Source of the DNA: Planctomycetota bacterium
Lineage (GTDB): Bacteria > Planctomycetota > Planctomycetia > Pirellulales > Pirellulaceae
NCBI GenBank assembly: GCA_024277285.1
Contig: JAJRVM010000267.1
Span: 1 to 13,501 of the forward strand
Length of the DNA stretch: 13,501 nt
Direction of reading: 5' to 3'
This document shows, in pieces, positions 7,374-13,501 of the stretch. The translations under genes were made by a program, and so were the position numbers. The notes beneath the pieces were generated by a model. That model saw only the letters and a program-made list of their open reading frames with translations, was not told the origin of the DNA and did no database searches. Numbering within the stretch: the first letter of the stretch is position 1; every line of letters starts with the position of its first letter.

Positions 7374-7422
7374 TGGTGTCTGCCAAGAAACCACGACGTG
7401 AGTCAACCGAGGATCGAAGTGG

Positions 7423-7692
7423 TTACTCACCCTGCATCATCGCGTCGAGTTGTTGGTAGCTGACAAACAGCCGGTACGGACAGCCAGGAACTTCCTCAAA
7501 GTCCCATTGCCGATAAAAAGACTTGGCCGCGTCAGTAAGACAATCAAGGATAACGGCCACAAAGGCGAACGTAGCACCGGCTGTGTGGCAATCGCAAAGA
7601 GCCTGCGATAGCAAGAGGCGGCCGAAGCCTTGCCCTTGGTGCTGTAAGGCTACTCCAAGCCATGCTAACACAGCAAGGCGCGCTTGACACAC
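7423..7692 (-). pseudogene. GNAT acetyltransferase, 5'-truncated (TacT-toxin-like)
   Basis: The 89-residue frame from a GTG at 7692 contains the C-terminal half of a GNAT N-acetyltransferase. It has a strand (ARLAVLAWLGVAL), the acetyl-CoA-binding motif QHQGQGFGR, a helix, then DAAKSFYRQWDFEEVPGCPYRLF, where the conserved Tyr sits in the F-Y pair. This layout resembles the GNAT toxins (TacT/DUF1778-linked type), which acetylate aminoacyl-tRNA. Those proteins are about 160-175 residues, so the N-terminal half is missing. The sequence immediately upstream is the 3' end of the hydrolase gene, so the missing part is not present in another frame. No DUF1778-like antitoxin is nearby. The first codons lie inside a 15-base palindrome (7687-7701), and no SD is evident. 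Most likely a non-functional remnant. Confidence 0.8.
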
Positions 7693-7701
7693 GCAGTGTG
7701 T
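7687..7701 (-). terminator. Short palindrome directly after the hydrolase stop
   Basis: ACACAC and GTGTGT pair around a three-base loop, beginning one base after the hydrolase stop codon and covering the GTG that opens the GNAT remnant. It could be a weak terminator or a scar at the truncation point. No T-run follows, so a terminator role is uncertain. Confidence 0.4.
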
Positions 7702-8568
7702 TCAGCTCTCAACTCGATCCAGCAGCCAGGCGACGATGCGTTGAAACGTCGCATCGCGATCCGACTCGCGATGCAATTCGTGATAGCCATGCGGAGCGAT
7801 ATGAAGTGTGCATAGGTCACCGACACGCCTGGCAAACGCGCGTGTTGCCGCGGGGGAAGTGACCTGATCTTCGTCGCCGTGCAGCAGCAACAGGGGTGTC
7901 TTCAGCGCGCTGGCGTGTGCGAGTGCCCAACGTCCCGCGGCGAGCATATCGAGAGCAAGCCGCGCTGAAACGCGATGATGCACCAGCGGATCGGCCTCGT
8001 GACGCGCCAATGCATCAAGATCGTGGGACAGTTTTTTGGCAGTCACACCCGTATCAAACGTGAATGACGGCCAAATGCGATTCAGGACTCGGGCGACGCC
8101 CCGCTTCAACATCGGTGGCGCAGCGGTTGGCTCGAAGAGCGGGCTGGTGATCACCAGCCCCGCGATGGCTTGGTGGGATTGGCGGCGCAAGACGTAGTTC
8201 AGCACCAAGTTCCCCCCCAGACTGTGCCCGAAAAGAAAACAGGGCACCTGCGGGTCCGCCGAGTTCAGTTCCTTCACTAGCGAGTCGATATCGTCCAATA
8301 GCAACGAGTAGTCCGCGACGTGACCACGCTTGCCTGGGGTCAATCCGTGCCCACGATGGTCAATGGCGACGACACGAAAGCCGGCACAAGTGAGCCACTG
8401 AGCCAACTCGTCATAGCGTGCCGAATGCTCACCCAATCCATGGACGATGCCAACCGCCGCGATGACATTGCCGGGAGGGTCCCAACGACGAGCCGCCAAC
8501 ACCAGGCCGTCGGTGGCCGCTAGCGAGTACGTCTGGGTTGGCAGTTGCGTGGTTTCAGGGCGGTTCAT
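7702..8568 (-). CDS. Alpha/beta hydrolase, monoacylglycerol-lipase-like
   Basis: This 288-residue protein has the complete signature of the serine hydrolase family that includes monoglyceride lipases and lysophospholipases. The oxyanion-side motif VHGLGEHSARY is at 42-52 and AIDHRGHGLTPGKRGHV at 68-84. The nucleophile elbow is GHSLGG with S116, the acid is D234 in HGDEDQVT, and the base is H263 in GYHELHRE. It probably hydrolyses monoacylglycerols or similar esters. No signal peptide is seen, so it is likely cytoplasmic. The start at 8568 is the ATG that gives the normal family length. The frame is open for another 76 codons upstream, but that part has no family similarity I recognise. No clear SD precedes this ATG, so the start is less certain than the fold. 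A palindrome and a GNAT remnant follow the stop. Confidence 0.9.
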   Translation of the reverse strand: MNRPETTQLPTQTYSLAATDGLVLAARRWDPPGNVIAAVGIVHGLGEHSARYDELAQWLTCAGFRVVAIDHRGHGLTPGKRGHVADYSLLLDDIDSLVKELNSADPQVPCFLFGHSLGGNLVLNYVLRRQSHQAIAGLVITSPLFEPTAAPPMLKRGVARVLNRIWPSFTFDTGVTAKKLSHDLDALARHEADPLVHHRVSARLALDMLAAGRWALAHASALKTPLLLLHGDEDQVTSPAATRAFARRVGDLCTLHIAPHGYHELHRESDRDATFQRIVAWLLDRVES

Positions 8569-8801
8569 GGCGTTCGATTCTACCGAGGAGCCGCGGCGGA
8601 GCGACAGGCCAGTAAATCGAAAAAAACGGTCGTTTCCCGACCCGACGGACCAGGACCGCGTTGGCGGCCGCTCCAAACCGGTTGCCGCGCGTGTCATTCG
8701 GCGAACCGCAACGCGTCCGCTCCACCACATTGCCCCGAATTCGACGTTCCAGCACAAAACGCTTTGAATCAAGCAAAAGGGGCACTGGCAATGCAACCGC
8801 G

Positions 8802-8829
8802 ACGGGGTATAAAGTAATCAGGATACCCG
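8802..8829. repeat. Imperfect hairpin in the divergent region
   Basis: GGGTAT at 8805-8810 pairs with ATACCC at 8823-8828 around twelve bases. With one bulged base the pairing extends to ACGG/CGT. It could be an operator-like site or part of a leader, and significance is low. Confidence 0.5.
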
Positions 8830-8944
8830 TCTCACTTTGCAGTTATTTGAACGCCATCTGGCGCTCGGGAGCACTCTCTCCTTGGGGGGAGGAACCTGGA
8901 GCAGGCAATTCTTTTCGTTGCGGTGGCTCGTGCCAAGGAGCATT

Positions 8945-8972
8945 CTGGCAACGACGTCCTGGCAACGACGTC
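8945..8972. repeat. 14-bp perfect tandem duplication
   Basis: CTGGCAACGACGTC occurs twice with no spacer. It lies about 150 bp upstream of the metallopeptidase start. It is probably a replication-slippage product. Confidence 0.8.
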
Positions 8973-9120
8973 GATACCTCAAGATGGGCGCCGTCCGCCT
9001 GACTCCGTGCGGCCTCGCAGGACCATGGGCAGAGCTGATAGCTCCATCATTATTCAAATCGCGAGCGATGGCGAGTGTTATGGCACATCTGTAATCAATC
9101 CATAAAGGTGGACCAAGAAC

Positions 9121-9981
9121 ATGCGTTGGCAGGGCCGAAGAGAGAGTGAGAACGTCGAGGATCGTCGCGGGATGTCGGCTGGCAAAGCAGCCGTTGGTGG
9201 CGGGATAGGCGTCGTGATTCTGGCGCTAATCATTGCCCTTTTTGGTGGTGATCCCCGACCCTTGCTCGAGCAGCAACAAGCGGCCGGCCCTGCGGCCGGT
9301 GAACCGAGAGAGGTGGATCCAGCGCAGGAACCGATCAAGAAATTCGTCTCTGTCGTTTTGGCTGACACGGAAGACGTTTGGACGAAAGTATTCCAAGATG
9401 AGGTTGGCAAACCCTATCCCAAGCCTCATTTAGTGCTCTTTACGGATCAGGTCCGATCGGGCTGCGGGCTGGCAGCAGCTTCGATGGGGCCATTCTATTG
9501 CCCAGCTGATGAAAAGGTCTATATCGACCTTGCGTTTTGCGATGAACTGCGAACGAAGTTCAAAGCTCCGGGTGATTTTGCGGTTGCCTACGTGCTTGCG
9601 CACGAAATCGGCCACCATGTGCAACGTCAATTAGGCTATTCCGAACTGGTGGATCGCCAGCGTGGCACTGCCAGCAAGCTGCAGCAGAATAAGATGTCGA
9701 TCCGTTTAGAACTTCAAGCCGATTACCTTGCCGGAGTCTGGGCCCATCATGCACAACAAATGAAGGGAATTCTCGAACCGGGTGACGTGGAGGAAGCGTT
9801 GCACGCGGCGGCGGGAGTCGGCGACGACCGGATCCAGAAACAGGCGCAAGGGTACGTGGTACCCGATTCGTTTACACACGGCACTTCCGAACAGCGCACC
9901 CGCTGGTTCCGCAAGGGACTTGAAACAGGCAGCCTCGAAGGCGCCAAAGCCTTGTTCCAGTTACTCCAAGGACAACTCTAG
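9121..9981 (+). CDS. ypfJ: Neutral zinc metallopeptidase, YpfJ family
   Basis: The product has 286 residues, close to the usual length of the YpfJ/neutral zinc metallopeptidase family. It starts with the family's characteristic MRWQGRRESENVEDRRG. One membrane-spanning helix (about 23-41) follows, anchoring the rest outside the cytoplasm. The zinc-binding HEIGH motif is at 161-165, and ELQADYLAG at 197-205 probably supplies the third ligand (E197). A short Cys-containing segment (C115, C127, C140) precedes the active site, and TSEQRTRWF near the C-terminus is also typical. Its physiological substrate is unknown. AAGGTGG about nine bases upstream supports the ATG at 9121. The stop codon TAG is the first three bases of the 19-bp repeat shared with 7099-7117, so the last few residues may have been altered by whatever placed that repeat. 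A PDZ remnant follows directly. Confidence 0.93.
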   Translation: MRWQGRRESENVEDRRGMSAGKAAVGGGIGVVILALIIALFGGDPRPLLEQQQAAGPAAGEPREVDPAQEPIKKFVSVVLADTEDVWTKVFQDEVGKPYPKPHLVLFTDQVRSGCGLAAASMGPFYCPADEKVYIDLAFCDELRTKFKAPGDFAVAYVLAHEIGHHVQRQLGYSELVDRQRGTASKLQQNKMSIRLELQADYLAGVWAHHAQQMKGILEPGDVEEALHAAAGVGDDRIQKQAQGYVVPDSFTHGTSEQRTRWFRKGLETGSLEGAKALFQLLQGQL

Positions 9982-9997
9982 CTGGACAGCGCCACTT
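9979..9997. repeat. 19-bp repeat, copy 2
   Basis: This is identical to 7099-7117. It begins with the stop codon of the metallopeptidase and ends exactly where recognisable PDZ coding begins, so it marks a junction between an intact and a broken gene. Confidence 0.85.
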
Positions 9998-10183
9998 ACC
10001 CGAGGAAGCGCCGCCGAGCGCGCTGGAATCACTCCGGGAATGCTGATCCTCAAGGTTAACGACAAACCGGTACTCCACCCCAAGACATTTGCCGAGGCGG
10101 TGCGCAAGGGTGGTCGAACCGTAAAGCTGCAGGTTGTCGACCCGCGATCGGGACGCACCAGCGAAATCAACGTATCGATGTAG
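9998..10183 (+). pseudogene. C-terminal remnant of a PDZ-domain protein
   Basis: One frame reads TRGSAAERAGITPGMLILKV (plus NDKPV) and then continues for about 37 residues to a TAG at 10181-10183. This is the standard second half of a bacterial PDZ domain: the GSPA-x-x-AGL-x-PGD-x-I-x-x-VNG pattern, a helix (TFAEAVRKGG) and a final strand (VKLQVVD). The first strand and the carboxylate-binding loop are missing, as is anything before them, for example a trypsin-like protease domain. The frame has no start codon or SD of its own. Upstream it runs out of frame into the metallopeptidase. The break coincides with the end of the 19-bp repeat. It is probably dead, and which PDZ protein it came from cannot be told. 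Confidence 0.8.
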
Positions 10184-10713
10184 TGCAATGTGCAATACCG
10201 TGGGAACCGTGCCCAAGCAGTCTCAACTGACGCTCGTGAAATTGAATTGATCCATTGGCCTCGAACCCATTTGCTTCCCTTTACTCTGTCGGCCTAACTA
10301 ACATCTACCCAGCCGCTGCCTGACGATCCTTGTGTGGTTACACCCTTCACACGCTGCCCCATGGCGTGCCTCTCGACCATGGCGGTCGGCACGTATTGGC
10401 CGTCGTTGTGAACGTTGCGCGCACCGCCTCGACAGGCTTGGTGCGCATGGCCAGCACTGAAAACCTGTCACGAAGACCATCGATAAATACCGCCAATACC
10501 GAGCACATCAACAAGGTCGGCCAGGTTGTGTGACAAGTCTCTATTCTTGCGTAACATTCTGCCCGTGAGTGGACACCGCGGAACGGCAAAGCAATACGTT
10601 ACCGAACTGAGCTGACTGCTTGGCAGGTATTCGGCAATGCGTGAAGGCAATCACGGAACTCGCTTGTTGCTGAGCGGCTCCGCAGAATCTTGATAACGAA
10701 AAAGGAGTGACCG
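10184..10713. other. Long intergenic region with one dispersed repeat
   Basis: These 530 bp lie between the PDZ remnant and the DUF4440-like gene. I found no supportable gene. It holds copy B of the dispersed palindromic element (10461-10540) and a small inverted repeat GCGCACC/GGTGCGC (10419-10425 with 10440-10446). The region just before 10714 carries a good ribosome binding site but no clear promoter. Confidence 0.6.
10461..10540. repeat. Dispersed palindromic element, copy B
   Basis: This copy is about 78 bp. It opens with AACCTGTCAC at 10462 and closes with GTGTGACAAGT ending at 10538, which are near-perfect inverted ends. The interior CCAATACCGAGCACATCAAC matches copies A and C. It has no coding capacity and resembles a REP/MITE-type element. 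Confidence 0.78.
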
Positions 10714-11610
10714 ATGAGATGTATCTTGTTGCTATTGCTGTTGGGATCAAGTGTATCAGGAGGCGCCGCCATGGCGGACGACAACCCTCCTGACGACGAT
10801 GTGACTGCGATTAAGCATGCAATCGCGTCGTATGTCGACACCTTTAACAAAGCTGACGCCAAGGCGTTGGCAGATCATTGGACTCCCCAAGGCGAATTCA
10901 TCACTCCGGGCGGAAAGACACTACGTGGCCGAAAACAGCTGACGGACGAGTTTGCCACTGACTTCGCCGAATCGAGCAAGGCGAGACTTGAACTGGTCGA
11001 CACGGAAGTGGAAGTGATCGCGCCAAGTGTCGCGGTTGAAACCGGTGTGGCGCGCGTGATCGTCGAGGGCGAAGCGCCTCGGGAAACCAAGTACAAAGCC
11101 ATTCACGTCAAAACAGCGGAAGGCTGGAAAATCGATAGTATTCGGGAAGCGGACGCTCCAGCACCGCCACCGTCGCACTACGAGCAATTGAAGCCACTCG
11201 AATGGATGATCGGCACATGGGCCGACGCGGATGACAACGGCTCGGTCGAGACGGCTTGCCGCTGGACAGCGAATCGTAATTTCATCGCGCGATCTTTCAA
11301 AGTTCAAATCGATGGCGTGGTTGACTTCCAAGGGACGCAGGTCATCGGCTGGGATCCCGCTAATGAGACCATCCGATCCTGGCTGTTCGATTCGGATGGC
11401 GGGTTTGCCGCCGGACGTTGGACGCAGGACGATGGGCGTTGGGTCGTGCACACCTTGAATGTACTGCCCGATGGGCGCCGCGCTTCGGCAACGAATGTGT
11501 ATGAATTGATCGACGAAGGAAAAATCCGTTTTCGTTCTGTTGGTCGACAAGTGGACGGCCAATTGCTGCCGAATGTCGGGCCGATGGAGATTGTCCGCAA
11601 GCAACCGTAA
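10714..11610 (+). CDS. Secreted SnoaL/DUF4440-like protein with C-terminal beta-barrel-like domain
   Basis: This 298-residue protein begins with a signal peptide of about 21 residues (MRCILLLLLLGSSVSGGAAMA). Residues about 29-145 have the NTF2-like/SnoaL plan: a helix with AIASYVDTFNKADAKALADHW, then GEFITPGGKTLRGRKQL, then strands ending in TAEGWKIDSIREA. This matches the SgcJ/EcaC/DUF4440 group, whose members are often of unknown function. Residues about 155-298, starting EWMIGTWAD, look like a strand-rich lipocalin-like domain of the kind found in proteins that measure or bind small molecules. No catalytic residues can be assigned. AAGGAG with a short gap before the ATG supports the start. 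The protein is probably periplasmic. It is followed by copy C of the dispersed element and then the surface-protein gene in the same direction. Confidence 0.85.
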   Translation: MRCILLLLLLGSSVSGGAAMADDNPPDDDVTAIKHAIASYVDTFNKADAKALADHWTPQGEFITPGGKTLRGRKQLTDEFATDFAESSKARLELVDTEVEVIAPSVAVETGVARVIVEGEAPRETKYKAIHVKTAEGWKIDSIREADAPAPPPSHYEQLKPLEWMIGTWADADDNGSVETACRWTANRNFIARSFKVQIDGVVDFQGTQVIGWDPANETIRSWLFDSDGGFAAGRWTQDDGRWVVHTLNVLPDGRRASATNVYELIDEGKIRFRSVGRQVDGQLLPNVGPMEIVRKQP

Positions 11611-11672
11611 GTGTGATGCGCGCAGCGCGTGCCCTGTTAGCGTGGCAGCGCACAACCCATGCTCCGTATACT

Positions 11673-11750
11673 AAGAACCTGTCACACGACCAGCGGTAGG
11701 CATTGCCGATACCGAGCAATTCAACAAGCCAGCCAGGTGATGTGACAAGA
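11673..11750. repeat. Dispersed palindromic element, copy C
   Basis: It opens with AAGAACCTGTCACAC and closes with ATGTGACAAGAT; the ends are imperfectly inverted. The interior GATACCGAGCAATTCAACAA matches copies A and B. It sits between the DUF4440-like gene and the surface-protein gene, about 40 bases before the latter's start codon, so it lies in that gene's leader or promoter. Confidence 0.78.
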
Positions 11751-11779
11751 TCACGTTCAAAACAAAGCGAACCCGTGTT

Positions 11780-11784
11780 GGGAG
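11780..11784 (+). promoter_or_regulatory. Ribosome binding site of the surface-protein gene
   Basis: GGGAG lies eight bases before the ATG at 11793, which begins a signal peptide. It excludes the in-frame TTG at 11703, which lies inside the dispersed repeat. Confidence 0.78.
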
Positions 11785-11792
11785 ACACTGAA

Positions 11793-13391
11793 ATGAAACG
11801 TATTTTTTTCCTTGTCGTTGTCGTGACAATGAGCCTGTTGCTCACGACCAATGAAGCATGGTCCCGTGGTGGACGTGGCGGTGGCGGCGCACGTGGCGGT
11901 GGCGGTGGCGGGTCACGTGGCGGTGGCGGGGCCGCGCGGACACCCTCCATGAGTCGCTCGGGGGCCCGGCCCAGTACCAGTAGGCCCAGTACCAGTAGGC
12001 CCAGTACCAGTAGGCCCAGTACCAGTAGGCCCAGTACCAGTAGGCCCAGTACCAGCAGGCCCAGTACCAGTAGGCCCAGTACCAGTAGGCCCAGTACCAG
12101 CAGGCCCAGTACCAGCAGGCCCAGCGGCGGCGCGGCGGCGCGACCGGCACCCAGCCGTCCCAGTAGCGGAGCTGCGACACGACCTTCCACCGGGAGGCCA
12201 GGGTCAGGTGGTTCGGCAACGCGCCCCTCGACCGGTAGCCCTGCCACTCGCCCAGCCACAGGACGCCCTGGTTCGGGCGGCGCAGCGACTCGACCTGCCA
12301 CGCCGCGTCCCGGCACAGGCGGTCCCGCGACGCGACCCAGTACAGGTAGGCCCAGTACCGGTAGGCCCAGTACCGGTAGACCCAGTACCGGTAGACCCGA
12401 CGCGGGTCGTCCGGGCAGCGGAAATCGCCCGGGAAACCTTCCGGCACTCGGCGGCGGCAACACGGGTGACCGGCGCCCAGGCACGGGCAGACCTTCCCAG
12501 GGCGACGTGAAAGACTTTCTCAACCTGCCTGGCCAAACGCCCGAAAAACGGCCCAGTGTTGGCGATCGGTCTAACGTCGGGAACAAAGCCAGCATTGGCA
12601 ATAAGGCCAACATTGGTGACAGAGAGAATAACGTGGGCAACCGTGTCAACATCAAGACGGGCGGCAAGACGGTGAACATTGGCAGTGGTAACCGCGTCAA
12701 TCGTCAACACAACACTGCGGCACTTCGCAACAAGTGGGCGCACGTCAACAACCGACCGTTTAATAGCAATTGGTGGGGACGGCATCCTCACTCTGGTGCA
12801 CATTGGCGTTGGCACAGCCATTGGAACCGACACTCGGCCGGCTGGTGTTGGCGTCCCGCAACTTGGGCCACATTTGGCACTTGGTTCGCTTGGTCATGGT
12901 CCAAGCCGTACCGCTACGACTACGGCAATACGGTTGTCTACCAGGACAACAGCGTCCACATCGACGGCAAGGAGGTCGCATCGGCCGAAGTTTACTACGA
13001 CCAGGCCGAAGAGATCGCCCAAAGCGTTCCCAAAGATGTTGATGCGGAGAAAGTGGAATGGATGCCGTTAGGCGTGTTCGCGATTACGGAAGAATCGGCG
13101 ACGGACAGCGGTCTGCTGTTGCAATTGGCCGTCAGTAAGGAGGGGATCATCGCCGGTACGCTGTATAACGAAACGACCGATGCCAGTCGCCCGGTGGAGG
13201 GCATGGTCGACCAAAAGACGCAGCGTGCCGCGTGGCAAATTGCGGACGGCTCGAACCCCGGATTGGTGATGGAAACGGGCATCTACAACCTGACCGAGGA
13301 CGAGGCGACGGCGCTCGTGCACTTCGACAAGGCACAGACGCAGACGTGGCTGATGGTCCGTCTGCCTGAACCTGAAGGTGAACAGGAGTAG
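11793..13391 (+). CDS. Secreted repeat-containing surface protein (planctomycete protocadherin-annotated type)
   Basis: The product has 532 residues. A signal peptide of about 23 residues (MKRIFFLVVVVTMSLLLTTN...) is followed by a Gly/Arg tract (24-49) and then a long disordered stretch rich in Pro, Ser, Thr, Arg and Gly. That stretch includes ten tandem PSTSR units (60-109) and four PSTGR units (182-201). Asn-rich NIGN/NVGN-like repeats follow (about 262-305). Next is a segment very rich in Trp, His and Arg (about 310-370). The C-terminal domain from about 375 (YDYGNTVVYQDNSVHIDGKEV) to the end is acidic and strand-rich. Similar planctomycete proteins have been annotated as mu-protocadherin-like cell-surface proteins; this is recollection, and the name implies no cadherin function. 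It is probably exported and attached to, or part of, the cell surface. No LPxTG-type or PEP-CTERM anchor was seen. Confidence 0.85.
   Translation: MKRIFFLVVVVTMSLLLTTNEAWSRGGRGGGGARGGGGGGSRGGGGAARTPSMSRSGARPSTSRPSTSRPSTSRPSTSRPSTSRPSTSRPSTSRPSTSRPSTSRPSTSRPSGGAAARPAPSRPSSGAATRPSTGRPGSGGSATRPSTGSPATRPATGRPGSGGAATRPATPRPGTGGPATRPSTGRPSTGRPSTGRPSTGRPDAGRPGSGNRPGNLPALGGGNTGDRRPGTGRPSQGDVKDFLNLPGQTPEKRPSVGDRSNVGNKASIGNKANIGDRENNVGNRVNIKTGGKTVNIGSGNRVNRQHNTAALRNKWAHVNNRPFNSNWWGRHPHSGAHWRWHSHWNRHSAGWCWRPATWATFGTWFAWSWSKPYRYDYGNTVVYQDNSVHIDGKEVASAEVYYDQAEEIAQSVPKDVDAEKVEWMPLGVFAITEESATDSGLLLQLAVSKEGIIAGTLYNETTDASRPVEGMVDQKTQRAAWQIADGSNPGLVMETGIYNLTEDEATALVHFDKAQTQTWLMVRLPEPEGEQE
11970..12119 (+). repeat. 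15-bp coding minisatellite, ten copies
   Basis: Ten head-to-tail copies of CCCAGTACCAGTAGG encode PSTSR. Only copies 6, 9 and 10 differ, by one synonymous T-to-C change (AGT to AGC). Because the unit is a multiple of three, copy-number changes would keep the reading frame and change protein length. Confidence 0.95.
12336..12395 (+). repeat. Related 15-bp coding repeat, four copies
   Basis: Four copies of a CCCAGTACCGGTAGG-like unit encode PSTGR. It differs from the first array mainly by an A-to-G change (Ser to Gly), so the two arrays share an origin. Confidence 0.9.
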
Positions 13392-13422
13392 GCTGCTTCG
13401 CGCGGCGTTTTGCATCTCCAAT

Positions 13423-13449
13423 CAGGTCCCCTTCGCTCAACGGGACCTG
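13423..13449 (+). terminator. Possible terminator of the surface-protein gene
   Basis: CAGGTCCC and GGGACCTG form a perfect 8-bp stem around eleven bases, 31 bases after the stop. A weaker outer pairing of TTTTGCA (13408-13414) with TGCAAAA (13458-13464) encloses it. There is no T-run, so the termination role is inferred from position. The remaining bases to 13501 show no gene. Confidence 0.55.
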
Positions 13450-13501
13450 TGCGGAAGTGCAAAATCGCGCGCGACTGGGAAGTCCGCGTGTTGAGCCTGG
13501 C

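Larger units (their letters stand above)
7090..7422. other. Structured convergent intergenic region with nested inverted repeats
   Basis: This 333-bp gap lies between the stop of the six-repeat gene and the stop of the truncated GNAT gene, which converge here. It holds, in order, a 19-bp repeat shared with 9979-9997, a hairpin at 7137-7157, an outer inverted repeat (7156-7170 with 7281-7295) enclosing a 25-bp perfect hairpin (7199-7251), a hairpin at 7294-7314, and the right half of a dispersed element at 7321-7373. No protein-coding potential is convincing. Confidence 0.8.
8569..9120. other. Divergent intergenic region with small repeats
   Basis: This 552-bp gap lies between the hydrolase and the metallopeptidase, which diverge. 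I see no convincing gene in it; the short open frames have no recognised features. It contains a hairpin at 8802-8829 and a 14-bp tandem duplication at 8945-8972. Promoters for both flanking genes should be here but were not identified by eye. Confidence 0.6.

Noticed and set aside
7423..7692. Active toxin-antitoxin locus
   Set aside because: Only half of the acetyltransferase is present and no antitoxin gene is adjacent on either side.
8923..9105. 60-residue open frame ending SIIIQIASDGECYGTSVINP, considered as an ExbD-like remnant
   Set aside because: The resemblance is limited to a few residues, there is no membrane helix, and the frame contains a 14-bp tandem duplication; not supportable.
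11360..12700. Long minus-strand open frame antisense to the surface-protein gene, with GLLVL-type repeats
   Set aside because: It is the mirror of the 15-bp coding minisatellite, which lacks stop codons in the opposite frames. It has no start context and no family features, and the plus strand has an RBS and signal peptide.

Overview
The window looks like chromosomal DNA from a planctomycete, probably a Pirellula/Rhodopirellula-type lineage. This is inferred from family content, not from a marker gene. The supporting signs are a secreted PQQ-type beta-propeller protein with a methyltransferase-like N-terminal domain, a Ser/Thr/Pro-rich surface protein ending in a His/Trp-rich region and an acidic domain, many signal peptides, long repeat-filled intergenic gaps, and a CACGGAT-type tandem repeat. 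No rRNA, tRNA, CRISPR array, intact insertion sequence or phage gene was seen.

Layout. Positions 1-208 hold a 50-bp tandem repeat that stops two bases before the end of the first gene. Three minus-strand genes follow, listed here in transcription order. First is a large secreted methyltransferase-like/beta-propeller protein (2687-5998). Next is a small two-helix membrane protein related to the MotA/TolQ/ExbB channel core (2193-2558). Last is a tungsten-type aldehyde:ferredoxin oxidoreductase family enzyme (211-2091). Diverging from them is a secreted protein made almost entirely of six 40-residue repeats (6310-7089).

Next comes a structured, repeat-rich intergenic region (7090-7422) with a 25-bp perfect hairpin nested inside a second inverted repeat. 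A 5'-truncated GNAT acetyltransferase (7423-7692) and a complete monoacylglycerol-lipase-like alpha/beta hydrolase (7702-8568) lie on the minus strand. On the plus strand are a YpfJ-type neutral zinc metallopeptidase (9121-9981), the last part of a PDZ-domain gene (about 9998-10183), a secreted SnoaL/DUF4440-like protein (10714-11610) and the repeat-containing surface protein (11793-13391).

The genes do not form one evident pathway. The strongest themes are exported proteins with repeat architecture and intergenic DNA shaped by small repeats and deletions. A degenerate element of about 75 bp with inverted ends occurs three times (7321-7373, 10461-10540, 11673-11750). A 19-bp exact repeat occurs at 7099-7117 and 9979-9997, and its second copy marks exactly where the PDZ gene is cut off. 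I found no clear new multi-gene system. The best leads are the six-repeat propeller, the dispersed palindromic element, the nested hairpin region, and the unusual cysteine spacing of the oxidoreductase.
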